The translations under genes were made by a program, and so were the position numbers. The notes beneath the pieces are model-generated. The model searched no databases, was not told the DNA's origin, and saw nothing but the letters and a program-made list of their open reading frames with translations. A DNA stretch of 64,000 nucleotides from Diprion similis (taxonomy: Eukaryota; Arthropoda; Insecta; Hymenoptera; Diprionidae): the NCBI RefSeq assembly GCF_021155765.1, contig NC_060105.1, positions 13,301,001-13,365,000 of the forward strand. Reading direction: 5' to 3'. Each line of letters starts with the position of its first letter. Within the stretch, counting starts at the first letter, position 1. Shown one piece after another: positions 48,387 through 59,933 of this stretch.

Positions 48387-49906
48387 GTCCCAAGCAAATC
48401 TGACATTACGCGACCCTAACCTCAATTTCATGCTTCGCGCAAGACCGCGCGTAACATACTCTTGTGTTATGTAAAGAATCGCGTGCAACAAGGAGGCAAC
48501 GACCTTTTCACCTCGCGTATTTGCAATATTCGTTTTCGGCTCACCTACGACTCATATTGCAAACATACGATCGACCCGAAAAGATCGAGTTTACCTCTTT
48601 GTTACACAATACATATATACTAATACCCCGATACGACGTAGTGATCAATACAATCTACGTCTCTCCATATATTGTAATAAACAACCAATTCCAACAAAAA
48701 GTACTAATATTTGTGTTTCCATATAATTACGTAACAGCAATCAACTTACGACAAACACTCTTAAGCTGGTAATGCTGCAGATATACCTACGGATTTAGAT
48801 TCTGACAGATTCAAAACGACCCGTGTGGTCCGTTATGTAGGTTGGATACATGGCCTTGAATCGATCAGACTTCATCTTGTTAGGTGCAAACCTTTGATTA
48901 GATTCGATCATGGTTAGGTATCGCTTTGTATCATATACTGTAACGAGTCGCAGAGCTGATGGCAGTCGTTAGGGGCAGAAAAAGTGACAAAAGTGATAAT
49001 CTACTGACAAAAAAGAGATTAAAACGTCACGAAATTAGAAAAATTTAAAGATGTAGTTTTGAAGTACATTATACTGCATGCTTGTTCAGTAGAGTTGATC
49101 GAAAATACAACATATTCGGAAATCGTTATAGCCGGGTGTGGAAAAGTTGTATGTACAGGGGTACACGGGTATGCGTGTAAGTACAGGAAATTACAAAAGT
49201 TGAGACCTTTAGCTCCGGAGGATGCTTTGAAGATTTGTTTTTATCGATCAACCAAAATTGCATACTTTTTCCGTACGTATACATGTATACAAGATAATTA
49301 TGTTCACTTCTTTTGCATCAAATTCGGATATTCATTAGTGCTTAGAAATGACATAATTGTTTCATTCCTTTTTTTTTTTTTTTTTTTTCAACTTTTACTG
49401 CACGTTTTTCTAATTGTAAGTGAGAAAAATCACCCACTACGAGCTCTGGCTCGAGCTCTGGAGTCTTATTTTTTTCTGTATTTTGGTTTAATCGAGAGGT
49501 ACCGAATGTCGTTGCCGATTGTAAATGAAGAAAAAATTCATTCCGATTTATCTAAAACCGCATGTCAAAATACTAAGAATAAACTTCTGTAAATCCTTTA
49601 TCATAAAAATAGCTCAAGAATAATAACTCAAATTTTTCGAAACAATACGTATAATTTTGATTTTGCAAAAAGTTTCTTAGTTTAATATTGCATCAGGCAC
49701 GGCGTAAAGTCTCGTATATTTAGGGATACACCTTTGCATTATTTTAAGAAATGTGTTTATTAGGACATTCAAAAACAGTATACTTCGTATGTTGCTGCAG
49801 ACTGGTGCACTTTATAAATCATTTAAATTAAAAGAAATTCGTACGTAATCCAAAATCTCGCATTACGATATTCATTGTTAGCCACTTGAATTTGAGTATG
49901 CAGCCG

Positions 49907-49921
49907 CCCCCCCCCCCCCCC
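49907..49921. repeat. 15-nt C homopolymer
   Basis: Fifteen C followed by TTCCCTCCCTCC. Confidence 0.9.
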
Positions 49922-50005
49922 TTCCCTCCCTCCAAAGCGTAGCTTTACCCGAATAAACACATTCACTACAATCTAAAGTTGCCTCGTCACAAGAGCAGAC
50001 AGATA

Positions 50006-50044
50006 GTCAAGTCAAGTCAAGCCAGGCCAGGCCAGGCCAGGCAG
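50006..50044. repeat. pentameric repeat (GTCAA then GCCAG)
   Basis: Three GTCAA units pass directly into four GCCAG units, with an intermediate-looking junction. Confidence 0.85.
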
Positions 50045-50349
50045 TCAGAAAATCATTGGCATTCCAGAAGGGAGTACAAACTGACGAATACCGACCAAAA
50101 AGCAGTCACCTCCTTAAAAAGCGTATAAATTTTCTCCAGCTCTCTAAATGGAAAGTCAACCTATCGAAGTATATATATTTTTTCGAAAACTTCCCACATT
50201 TTTAAAACATGTGAGATTATATAACATCGAAAAATCTATAGATTCAGCATTAAAAGTTACATTATCTTTTATCCTACGTTTATAAAACTTTGTAAGATCT
50301 CCGATGCATCAGCTCATTCCCATCCGCATCACTTTAGCAAGTAAGCCAG

Positions 50350-50382
50350 CCAAGCCAAGCCAAGCCAAGCCAAGCCAAGCCA
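50350..50382. repeat. (CAAGC)n pentameric repeat
   Basis: About six CAAGC units flanked by CCAGC/CCAGCC relatives; related in sequence to the pentamers at 50006-50044. Confidence 0.9.
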
Positions 50383-50661
50383 ACCAGCCAGGTAGCTCCT
50401 GCGGAGAATCGGTGGAAGAACCGAGCGAAGCAACAGCGATGTAGTTAGTTTCGCAGAGAGTTTAGTTCCACCGGTCCACTCGGGATGACTGGGAGAAAGC
50501 GAGGGAAGAGGAAGGAGGGCGGGGGTGGGGGGGCGTGGAGGGTGGCATCTTGACTCCTAGTGGAGTGTGGCAAGCAATGGCCGGTCCGATCGATGTCTCG
50601 CCAACTTCCCCACACCCTCCCTGCGGCACCGTGGCAAGGGACAGAGACACAGCCGCAGGGG

Positions 50662-50662
<1 letters not shown>

Positions 50663-50692
<30 letters not shown>
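50663..50692. repeat. 30-nt G homopolymer
   Basis: The longest G run in the window. It makes several frames of a GC-rich block (50.46-50.84 kb) appear open on both strands as polyglycine or polyproline. Confidence 0.9.
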
Positions 50693-50695
<3 letters not shown>

Positions 50696-51918
50696 GGCCC
50701 AGGCAACGACGGCTCAACCTTCGGTGGCTTATGAAGGCCGAAACACATGAAAAGCCGTGTGCCGTTTGCAGGAGCACCTACAGGTCATACATAGATTTAC
50801 TACAGGCGCGTCAATTGCTCGAGGCTTGGTGTGAGTGAACGTTACTGCCTGTGGGTGATCCGACAAACGGAACACCGATTTGCGTGTGTTTCGGCTTTAA
50901 GAAGACGCTACAGTTCGTCTTTACCGACCGCGTTGAATGTCTGTTATTTTTACTATTATCATGATCTACGCATTGGTCGTTTGAAAATACAGCAATCAGC
51001 GTGATTCTATATGCAATGCCGAATAGAAATTTAAGAAAAAAAGTTTTGTTTTATATAACGATATTGGCACGAAGTATATGGATATAGTTGAATTATCACT
51101 TATTGCAGGAATAAATTTTCTCACGTTATTATCGCATGATATCGGAAAAATTTTTAAGAACGTTTTTCGGATTTAATAATAGCCGAAATATGTGAAATTT
51201 ACTCGGTCGGTAAAGACAGATTATAGCGTCATCCTTAACCTAAAAGTATACATGTATTAACATTGCAAAATTAGTATTTGTTGCTTGACGGTGTAATAAA
51301 ACCCGTTCATCCAACTCTAACCTAACCTTGTTTGAAATTCAGTAGCCATGGGTTACATGGTAGTATTTATATGCTGGTGAATGGCGGGAAAGGAAGGCCC
51401 ACCCTTATGGTTCCTAACCTAACCTATTATCCTTACAGAGGTTCAAGTGTGAGGGAGGACATAGTTAAGACGTACCTGCCTATCTAAGGATATCAAAAAC
51501 ATTAATTATACGGAGGGGCGCCGATATATTAATGGCGATTGATCTGTCTTGTGATAAATGTATAGTATTTATTTATTGATGTACAATTTTATACCAATAT
51601 AAATCTGTATCTAAACATCTAACCAAACTGATGTGTAAAGGAACTAAAATAGAAATAAAAACGACGAGAAACCGACGCACATGACACTCTCATCTTATAA
51701 CTTGATCGAGTTAAAATTCTTGAGGGAAAGTAAAAATTTGAAGTGTAATTTATATACTTCATATTATAAAAATATTTAACATTCAACTTTATTTTCGATT
51801 GATTATTATTTCAGTAATCAGAATTCGGTAATTAGGATTTTTGCAAAAAATTTTATTAGATCAAACTTAGGTTGAATTCATGCAATGGACCTGTATGCAA
51901 TATGTTTTATATATATGG

Positions 51919-51933
51919 GGCATTCCGCGTCAA
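51919..51933 (+). repeat. GGCATTCCGCGTCAA motif, copy 2
   Basis: Identical 15-mer to 41549-41563. The following 600 bp (to about 52550) has an A/T-tract texture like a decayed transposable element but no open frame. Confidence 0.6.
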
Positions 51934-53134
51934 TTCGACTAGGGTCTGATCCTCACCCTCGTGGATTTGGTCCACGATATTTAATACTGTTATTCCGGCT
52001 CTAAAAATCGATTCAATTTTTCTTTTCAAATTTTTCCTCCTTAAATGATGATATTTTGACAGGAATTGTGACACATTAAAAAATTATGTAAAAAACTGCA
52101 TAAAAATGCTATAACCAAAACCAAAAATATTTCCACAAAAATTCAAGTGGGCAAGCAAAACAGTAAACTGTTCTTAATTTTTAAGCAATGTATAAATTTC
52201 TTTTGTTATTTGGATTTTTCGAAATTTCGTTATTGAATTATAAAAAATCAAACTAACTAAAAAAAGACAGATTTTTAATTTTGATTTTTTTTCTCAATTT
52301 TGACTGAAATTTATTATATAGTATTAGGGAAGATATATATATGGGACTCTGATAATTCAAGTAAAAAATCAAAATGCTTAAAATAAAACGTTTAATCAGT
52401 TAAAAAATTTCCTTTTTCACTACCTACTTCAATTATGGTTGTATAATTTTTGGTTTTGGGAAGAGAATTTACATAATTTTCAAAAACATCACAATGACTG
52501 TTAAAATATCATTTTTTAAGGAACTTTGGGGGGGAGGGGGGGCTGAAAAATTTAGAATGATTTTTACAGTTGGGATAGCAATATAAAAAAGACCAAGGAC
52601 TTATGGAGAGAGTACAAAGCATGAGTTAGGGGGGCGACAGTATGAATCTTGAGGGGAGAACGTGAGGCAACACTTCGTCCATATTGACGAGCAATGATGG
52701 CTGGCGGTTGATCCACCTTCCATCTTCGGCTTCACCCTTACATGGGATGTTCCCGTCCATAATTCCGTGGTACAGTCTATGTGGTTAAATACCGTAACAA
52801 CACGGTATAAATTTTATTGTGGCCAAATTGATCAATTTCTTAAATTCTTTTCGGATAATGTACAAAAAATTTGGTCCGTTTTTAGCGTGAACAACTCCTC
52901 TAGACTATCGTATTAAATTGAATTTTGATGTCAGCTTTTTAATTACATACCGAGAGGATTCGTTGAGAGTTAACGATGCGAATGACGCTTCTCCGGCTGA
53001 TAGGCAACCGAAGTTGCATCTTAGACGTAGAAAGTATATCCCAGATGTAACTGCAGTTGCCTATCTATCGGAAAATTTCTTTGTTCACATAGTTACCTCT
53101 CAAGGGTTCTTCCTGATATGGTCAGCGTAGTACA

Positions 53135-53808
53135 AGATAATGAAAAGATCTTGAAGATAAAGAAAATATCTAGATAAAAGATTATTCCTATAGAAATCCA
53201 CCCAGATAAGATGAATGTTAAAAAACAGTAATTATCTGTTTGGATAATAAAATTATCATTATTTTCAACGAGATAATCGAAAAGATAACGATTATAAAAA
53301 ACGACCATCTTTATAGTGAAAAATAAGAATTTTTGATTCGATAATAATAAAATATGATATGTTGTTGCTGCAGATAATTTTTTTTTTATCAATGCAAAGA
53401 AAGATTCGGTAAAATTGTCTTTATCCGCCACGAACAAAATTATCTTCGTTTGTTTTAGACAATCCTGTTTGTAATCTAGTAATTTACGAAGAATTTCTTT
53501 CACAAATAGATTTTTTTTTGGAAAATTCATCTTTGCAACAATTACGTCAAAGTCTTGACTTTGTACAGCAGCGTCTCCTGTTCCAATCCTTAAGCAGATT
53601 TATCTGTATGAATATGAATGATATAATGGACTCATATTACCTCTATAAAATAAAAACTGAGGTGGATTTATCTAATTGTAAGTTGATTATCTTAGATAAA
53701 ATTATCCACGTCCATGAAACCATACTTATTGAAAAAAAAGAAAAATCATTCTATTTATCAATAGTAACGAATTTGATTCAGGATATTGAATTGATCTATC
53801 AAAGATAA
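53135..53808. promoter_or_regulatory. dense cluster of AGATAA (GATA-type) motifs
   Basis: AGATAA or its complement occurs at 53135, 53155, 53172, 53214, 53232, 53271, 53283, 53372, 53440, 53668, 53687, 53694 and 53803: thirteen in 674 bp, about one expected at this AT content. Two unrelated open frames overlap it on opposite strands and are not recognised. Candidate GATA-factor enhancer, or a motif-rich repeat. Confidence 0.4.
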
Positions 53809-54336
53809 CGAAATCTGTGTTACATTGATCTTCTAGTTGCATAGTAAACCCCCACTTTTTCGCATTCTGCCAAACTAAACATAATTGAATGTCATCCTAT
53901 CTCCAAACCCATCGACAAAATTACATGTAAATAAATAATTCGTGCCACTGATCCACTGATTCCACGTCAAAATTCTATAAAGTTTTCCATAATATATATA
54001 TATATACATACACAGTTCGAAAGTGTAGGAGGTGAAAGGTCGTAGCTTTATTTCCTCCAGCCGCATGCCAAGCGTTCGCTCGCGTACCTAACAAGTTTGA
54101 AACGAACTTTTAGTTTCCGAAGTCCTGACACGTACGGATCAAAAATCATTTCATCTTCCCTAAACATATAATTTTTCTTTATTTTCCTTTGTTCCGTTTG
54201 TTTAATTTATTACCTCGTTAATTATACGTACATAAAGTTCTTTCTTTCGTTTTTCTTTTCATTTATCTACATACATGTATACATATGACGCGTATCACGA
54301 AGGTGTCAAATCCTTGTACTGAGTTGTCCTAAGCTA

Positions 54337-54360
54337 CCCCCCCCCCCCCCCCCCCCCCCC
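54337..54360. repeat. 24-nt C homopolymer
   Basis: Uninterrupted C run. Confidence 0.9.
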
Positions 54361-55214
54361 AATGACCGACTTCTCGCGTAACAAATGAAGACCGCAGGCC
54401 GCAGCTTTGCTCATAGTGAGACACAGCGGTCATATGTGCCAGTGTGTGCAGGGACTGAATAATGTATAATGCTAACGTGGGGAGTGTTGAGTTCCGAATC
54501 GACGTTAAAAGGGGAGAAAGACAAGAGCAGTTGAGTGCACCTCTAGTTACACGTACTCAATGCTTTATTATTGACTTATCCAATTTTGTAAAGCAGAATT
54601 GCAAGTATACGTAGATAGCTGATTATATAGGTGTAAATAATAATTTAATACGGGGTAAATCCGCACATAATTGTACATAATTTATGCAAACCAGTGTACA
54701 TTTTAATGATCGATATTTGTACAATGCTCCTTGAAATTCTAAATAGCGGGGAGTCGTCGTTCGATTGTGAACATTTGGAGAAATTATTATGGGTTACATT
54801 CAGTTTCTATAATGCAGGCGTATTTATACTCTGTGTTAAATTTTTTTGTGTTAAATTATTTCTACGATAGAATTCGGATATATTGTTAATAAATTTCCTT
54901 ATACATATACTTGCCTATAAACAAGCCGTAAAAATAGTAATTTTTGTTCAGGTACTTTTAAAACCAATTCAATTACTGGCAGTGCCATTGAGTGTGATAT
55001 AGTGTGCTGTGTTACAAGTTCGGAAAGTAGGCGATTTCCGACAAGTATGAAGTTTGCAGTATGAAACGAAAGCGAGCGCTGTAATCACAAAAGTCAAAAT
55101 TGTACATCCGCTATTTTTTCTTATACCTGTGTCGAAAAAATTTACAACGCATAAAATTGGTGTTAGGTGACACACGCTTAATGACACGGTGCGTAAAATC
55201 TAGTTATTTGAAAG

Positions 55215-55278
55215 TGCGCATGCGTCAAAGAAAGCCTTAGTTCGTAAAATCGAGCACATATGTTCTACGCATGCGCCA
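55215..55278. promoter_or_regulatory. second pair of NRF-1-like palindromes
   Basis: TGCGCATGCGTC at 55215-55226 and TACGCATGCGCCA at 55266-55278, spaced much like the pair at 48.3 kb. Confidence 0.3.
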
Positions 55279-55501
55279 ATTACATTTTACCGCGCTGTTC
55301 GGAAATGGGACAGTTTACGCACGCTCCGGAGGCTTCGAAAATGGAACTTTCCAAGCGAGTGTTGAAAAAAATCTTTTGTCCTTGATACTATCTTATTTTC
55401 ATGAAATATTGTTTTCACTTTTTATAAAATTGTTAAAGTAGTCGAATAAGAGTGATAGCGAGTGGAAGACGGCGGACAAGTAAGTCAATGTGTAACTTTA
55501 C

Positions 55502-55589
55502 GAGGTTAAAGTAATTAACGTTATCGTAATGATACATTAGAGAAAAATCACTATTTTCTTACATAATTTTACAATGATTTTTAAGGAAC
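55502..55589 (-). repeat. dispersed repeat family B, copy 2 (inverted)
   Basis: The reverse complement aligns with 41269-41365. It contains GAGGTTAAAG, TTAACGTTATCG and AAAATCACTATTTTCTTA. Confidence 0.75.
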
Positions 55590-56108
55590 CAAGATTTCGA
55601 GATATGAGTGTGTTTTGTTTCATTACGCGGTTTACCGAATTTCAGGCAATTCGTGAAATTTCGTCAAATATCTTGAATCCCGAATACTTCTGTAGAATTA
55701 TGAGAATACAAGTGAACTGAAATTTTCCATTTTCAAAAATCTTAAGACATTTGAGTACTAACTCTGGTTGCTAGCTTCAACTTCATCCTCCGTGAGTTCC
55801 CCTTTAGTTCATCGTAATGTGATACTGTCTGGGGGATGAGAATGTCGATGTTTTCTACAAAGCCCATTTTTACCAACATTAATTTCTGAAAAATTATATG
55901 ATGAATAAATCGATTGATTAACGACGGATAATGAAATCTTTTGTAGAGAGAAGAAAGTTATCTTGAAACATCAGTTGCAGATGTTATTTAATAATTCTAC
56001 TACGTTTCATAATCGAAATATTTTTTACTATATCAAGTAACTACCAAATACCTAGAAGACGTATTAAAATCGTAAATTTTATTCATTGTTACAGATGACA
56101 ATAAAATT

Positions 56109-56130
56109 AAAAAAAAAAAAAAAAAAAAAA
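56109..56130. repeat. 22-nt A homopolymer
   Basis: Uninterrupted A run. Confidence 0.85.
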
Positions 56131-57679
56131 CTTTATTCAGTGGCAAAAATGTTGTAATACGATCAAGTGAAGACAGTTTTTTCTGAACCAAGAAATATTA
56201 TATTTACTTAAAAATACACAATCTGAATGAGAAGTAACGAAAGAAAAAAAAAAAACGCCGTTCTTCGTAAATGCGAAGCGAAGAAGATCAAACTGATTAG
56301 AACAATCTCTGCTATAGTAGTGATTAGTAAACAATACCGAATCGAAAGACCATTTAATGAATGTACAAATAATGATAATTCATCGATATTGTGCTAATCG
56401 AAGTTGAGCAATTCGTAAGTTGTTTCAAATCTGATCGTTCAGCCTCTCATCTAATCTAATTTATCTAAAGTTTTAGGTAATTAAATATCCGTAGAAAGAC
56501 ATGATCAGTATGATAATCAGAATGAAAATATTGCTGGTTAAAAATGTAAAAACAATACGGAATTGAAGTTTATTATGATTGTGAATAAATGTACACGTGG
56601 AGTTAGAATGAAGAGACTCACATTACATTCGAATAAATTAGGTGTTTTTTTTTCTCTAAATTATATACGTGGGTAAATATTAATACAAGTGTTGAGTACA
56701 AGTGCAAGAATAAGAGAAGGCCGAACATCTTCTTATTATTTCTTCTTCTTGTTTTTGCTGTTTGAGTTCGTTGGGCATATTGAGCGAAAGTTACCACGAT
56801 GCTACTGTATATACACAATTCTCTCCGCGGTGACATGTCATGGCGGATGGAGCAGCAGGCAGTCATATCGTGACCTTAATCCTTTCGATCGTAATCGACT
56901 TCTGACGGTTGTTATATCTATTCGATGCCCACCACAGCCGCGCCAAGCAACGTTATATGCGAAGAATAAAATTTATCACGAAAGTGATCGCCACTTTCAC
57001 ACACGGTATAGGATGATGCTGAAGTTAGGAAGTTAAGAAGTTAGTAACGTTAACGTAACTTGGGGGGAAAAAAATCGTCATTATTAGGCAATTTTAGAAT
57101 GATTTTTTCTCAAAGAGTTAACTTTTGACAATATAATATCACGAGTATATTTTATGTTTATACTGATTTTACATTAAATATCGGAAATTCCTGAAGGTGT
57201 AAAGTAGCCATTTTTTAATTCTTTAACGTTACTGTAACGATACGTGTTTAGAAAAAACCGTTACTTAGCACCTTTAGAAATGTCCGAAATTTATTAAACC
57301 AATACAAACAGAATATGCAATTATTTTGACCAACCAACTCCTTGAAAATCGTTTCAAAAATGTCCAATAATAACGATTTTTAACCCTGAAATTTTTCGTT
57401 ACGTTAACGTTACTCACACTTTACCCTCATAAAAATAAACCGTACAATATGGCGCATTATATATCGTTCCGTGGCGCCTCAACCTTTATTTATGGTTCGA
57501 CTTACCCAGAAGATGGTTCTTCATACCATTTTCATGGACAAGATGAAATTTTTAACGGTTCATAAGATCTTAATTTGAGGTTGAGAATAATTTATCAGAT
57601 ATTTTTGTCACATAAAATACGCTATGCGCTAAATGAGAGGGAGGGGAAATCATTGCTGCTTTACCAAATAAATTTATCT

Positions 57680-57699
57680 CCCCCCCCCCCCCCCCCCCC
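57680..57699. repeat. 20-nt C homopolymer
   Basis: Uninterrupted C run followed by GCGCAGCGGCG. Confidence 0.9.
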
Positions 57700-58459
57700 G
57701 CGCAGCGGCGTCAGTTTTACCTATTTTTTGGTTTTCACTTTATCTTTGAACACGAATCGATGTTATTCTTTACTAGTAAAAATACAGTTCTCAATAAAAT
57801 AAACTGTTATTCTTTCAATTCAGCTTCACCTCTGTTTATTATAGATTGCCTACTAAAGAAACAAAGAAGAAGAAAAGAAAAAAAAAAAGATCTGCGTCAG
57901 TACGAAATATACGTTTTGTTTGGTGCGATAAAAGCAAAGAAATGATTTGATAAGGAGTAAACTTTTTTTTTTCTTTCTTTTACCAAAACGCTACAACATA
58001 TTCAAACACTTTCACGAATTTTGCACAAGAAATTTGTTAGCCACTGAAAAAAAAAAAAAAAAAAAGTAAAAAACAAACGAACAAAAAAAAACACGCAACA
58101 ATAACGATATTAAATTTCAAAATCTGGAAATTTCTATTTGTTCTAACCTCAAAGAAATGTGTTTTCTGACGCCATGATGTGCCCTCGTATAACCCCAACT
58201 ACGCGAAGTAAGGAGGAGAAGCGCACAAGCGTAACCTAACCTAGTCTAGTCTTGTCTGACCTACCTACAGAAGACCGTTTAACCATACATACATATCTAT
58301 ATCGTATACGTGCACACTTCGTGCATTAACCCTTTGAGTCATGGTGGTAAGTATTCTTACCGCCTATTTCCTATTCATTTTTTGTATATTCCGAGAAGTT
58401 TTCAATATATTTCTGATATATGCTAGATGATTATTGTCAGAAACAAATTGATTGAAGAA

Positions 58460-59345
58460 AATCGTTGATTACGAATCTGAAATCTGATTTGAAAAATTCA
58501 AGATGGCGGATCTAATATGGTGGACGAAGATTTCAAGTTCGATCGAATCCGAAGGAAAAACTCTGTACAGGGGTTTTTGGGGTCGCTGATTACGAATCTG
58601 AAATCTGATTTCAATAATTCAAGATGGTGGATCTAATATGGCGGACGAAGATTTCAAATTCGTTCGAATCCGAAGAAAAAACTCTGACCAGGGGTTTTTG
58701 GGGTCGCTGATTACGAATCTGAAATCTGATTTCAATAATTCAAGATGTTGGATCTAATATGGCAGACGAAAATTTCAAATTCAATCGAATCCGAAGAAAA
58801 AACTCTGACCAGGGGTTTTTCGGGTCGCTGATTACGAATCTGAAATCTGATTTGAAAAATTCAAGATGGCGGATCTAATATGGTGGACGAAGATTTCAAG
58901 TTCGATCGAATCCGAAGGAAAAACTCTGTACAGGGGTTTTTGGGGTCGCTGATTACGAATCTGAAATCTGATTTCAATAATTCAAGATGGTGGATCTAAT
59001 ATGGCGGACGAAGATTTCAAATTCGTTCGAATCCGAAGAAAAAACTCTGACCAGGGGTTTTTGGGGTCGCTGATTACGAATCTGAAATCTGATTTCAATA
59101 ATTCAAGATGTTGGATCTAATATGGCAGACGAAAATTTCAAATTCAATCGAATCCGAAGAAAAAACTCTGACCAGGGGTTTTTCGGGTCGCTGATTACGA
59201 ATCTGAAATCTGATTTCAATAATTCAAGATGGTGGATCTAATATGACGGACGAAAATTTCAAATTCGATCGAATCCGAAGAAAAAACTCTGACCAGGGGT
59301 TTTTGGGGTCGCTGATTACGAATCTAAAATCAGATTTTGAAAATT
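58460..59345 (+). repeat. 121-bp tandem array with higher-order structure
   Basis: Units start at 58460, 58581, 58702, 58823, 58944, 59065, 59186 and 59307 (the last partial), each exactly 121 bp apart. The core reads GGTCGCTGATTACGAATCTG, followed by AAATCTGATTT, CAAGATGGCGGATCTAATAT and ACTCTGACCAGGGGTTTTT. Unit 4 repeats the private variants of unit 1 (TTTGAAAAATTC, CTGTACAGG), unit 5 those of unit 2, and unit 6 those of unit 3 (CAAGATGTTGG, TTTTTCGGG). The array therefore grew by duplicating a 363-bp trimer. It has no coding potential. Confidence 0.95.
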
Positions 59346-59441
59346 CGGTACGGCGAATCTAATCAGCGACATCGAAAATCCCTGAATAGTTTTTTGACCG
59401 TATTCGATGAAATTTGAAATGTTTCGAGTTTTTCAAGTTTA

Positions 59442-59462
59442 ATTTCAGATTTGTAATCAACG
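59442..59462 (-). repeat. inverted copy of the array start
   Basis: Reverse-complements 58463-58483 (CGTTGATTACGAATCTGAAAT) with one mismatch in 21 bp, giving the array an inverted flank on its right. Confidence 0.75.
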
Positions 59463-59915
59463 CTCCCGATAACCATAAAATACTATCTTGTTATAAAAGT
59501 TGATTCACAATCAGCACAATAACGTGTATCTCGAAGAGTTAAGCTATCACAGAGGCCGCAAAACGTGACAAAAAGGACAACAATTCAAAGTTGACAATTG
59601 GCGCTATATATCCTCCTCGAGGCAGGAGGCTTTACACTTGAATGCAATCAAAAGTTACGTGGTGTTGGGATACCGCGAAAACTTTTTTATCAACCGTACA
59701 ACGTACCGTTTCTTTCATGCATATTTTATATTATCCGCTAAGCCACAGCTCAACATCACATTTAATACGTGTAACGTTCATTACATAACGAAAAATTGCG
59801 AATCTCTATATTTGGATTAGCATTGATATTAAGAACACTTGACTCGTAGTATATTTATGTACATAACGATGTACGAAAATGTGTGAGACTGAAGTTAGTA
59901 ACGTTAACTCAACAT

Positions 59916-59933
59916 GGGGGGGGGGGGGGGGGG
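59916..59933. repeat. 18-nt G homopolymer
   Basis: Follows AGTTAGTAACGTTAACTCAAC. A similar context (AGTTAGTAACGTTAACGTAAC, then six G) occurs at 57040-57066, so the G run belongs to a dispersed repeat. Confidence 0.9.

Noticed and set aside
49059..49592. 177-codon plus-strand open frame
   Set aside because: No recognisable domain; it contains a long Phe run from a T-tract, there are no supporting splice partners, and its composition looks like non-coding DNA.
50461..50838. Overlapping open frames on both strands, including a short C-x2-C piece (KPCAVC)
   Set aside because: They are kept open by the 30-nt G run and GC-rich flanks in several frames at once. The cysteine pair lacks the rest of a zinc finger.
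51310..51425. AACCTAACCT words considered as an internal telomeric (TTAGG) tract
   Set aside because: Only two CCTAA-like units in a row at each place; no array.
53093..53808. 145-codon minus-strand and 96-codon plus-strand frames
   Set aside because: Unrecognised AT-rich sequence overlapping the GATA-motif cluster; frames on opposite strands suggest chance or a decayed element.
58460..59345. CRISPR-like repeat array
   Set aside because: The whole 121-bp unit repeats; there are no short repeats with unique spacers, and the context is a eukaryotic genome.
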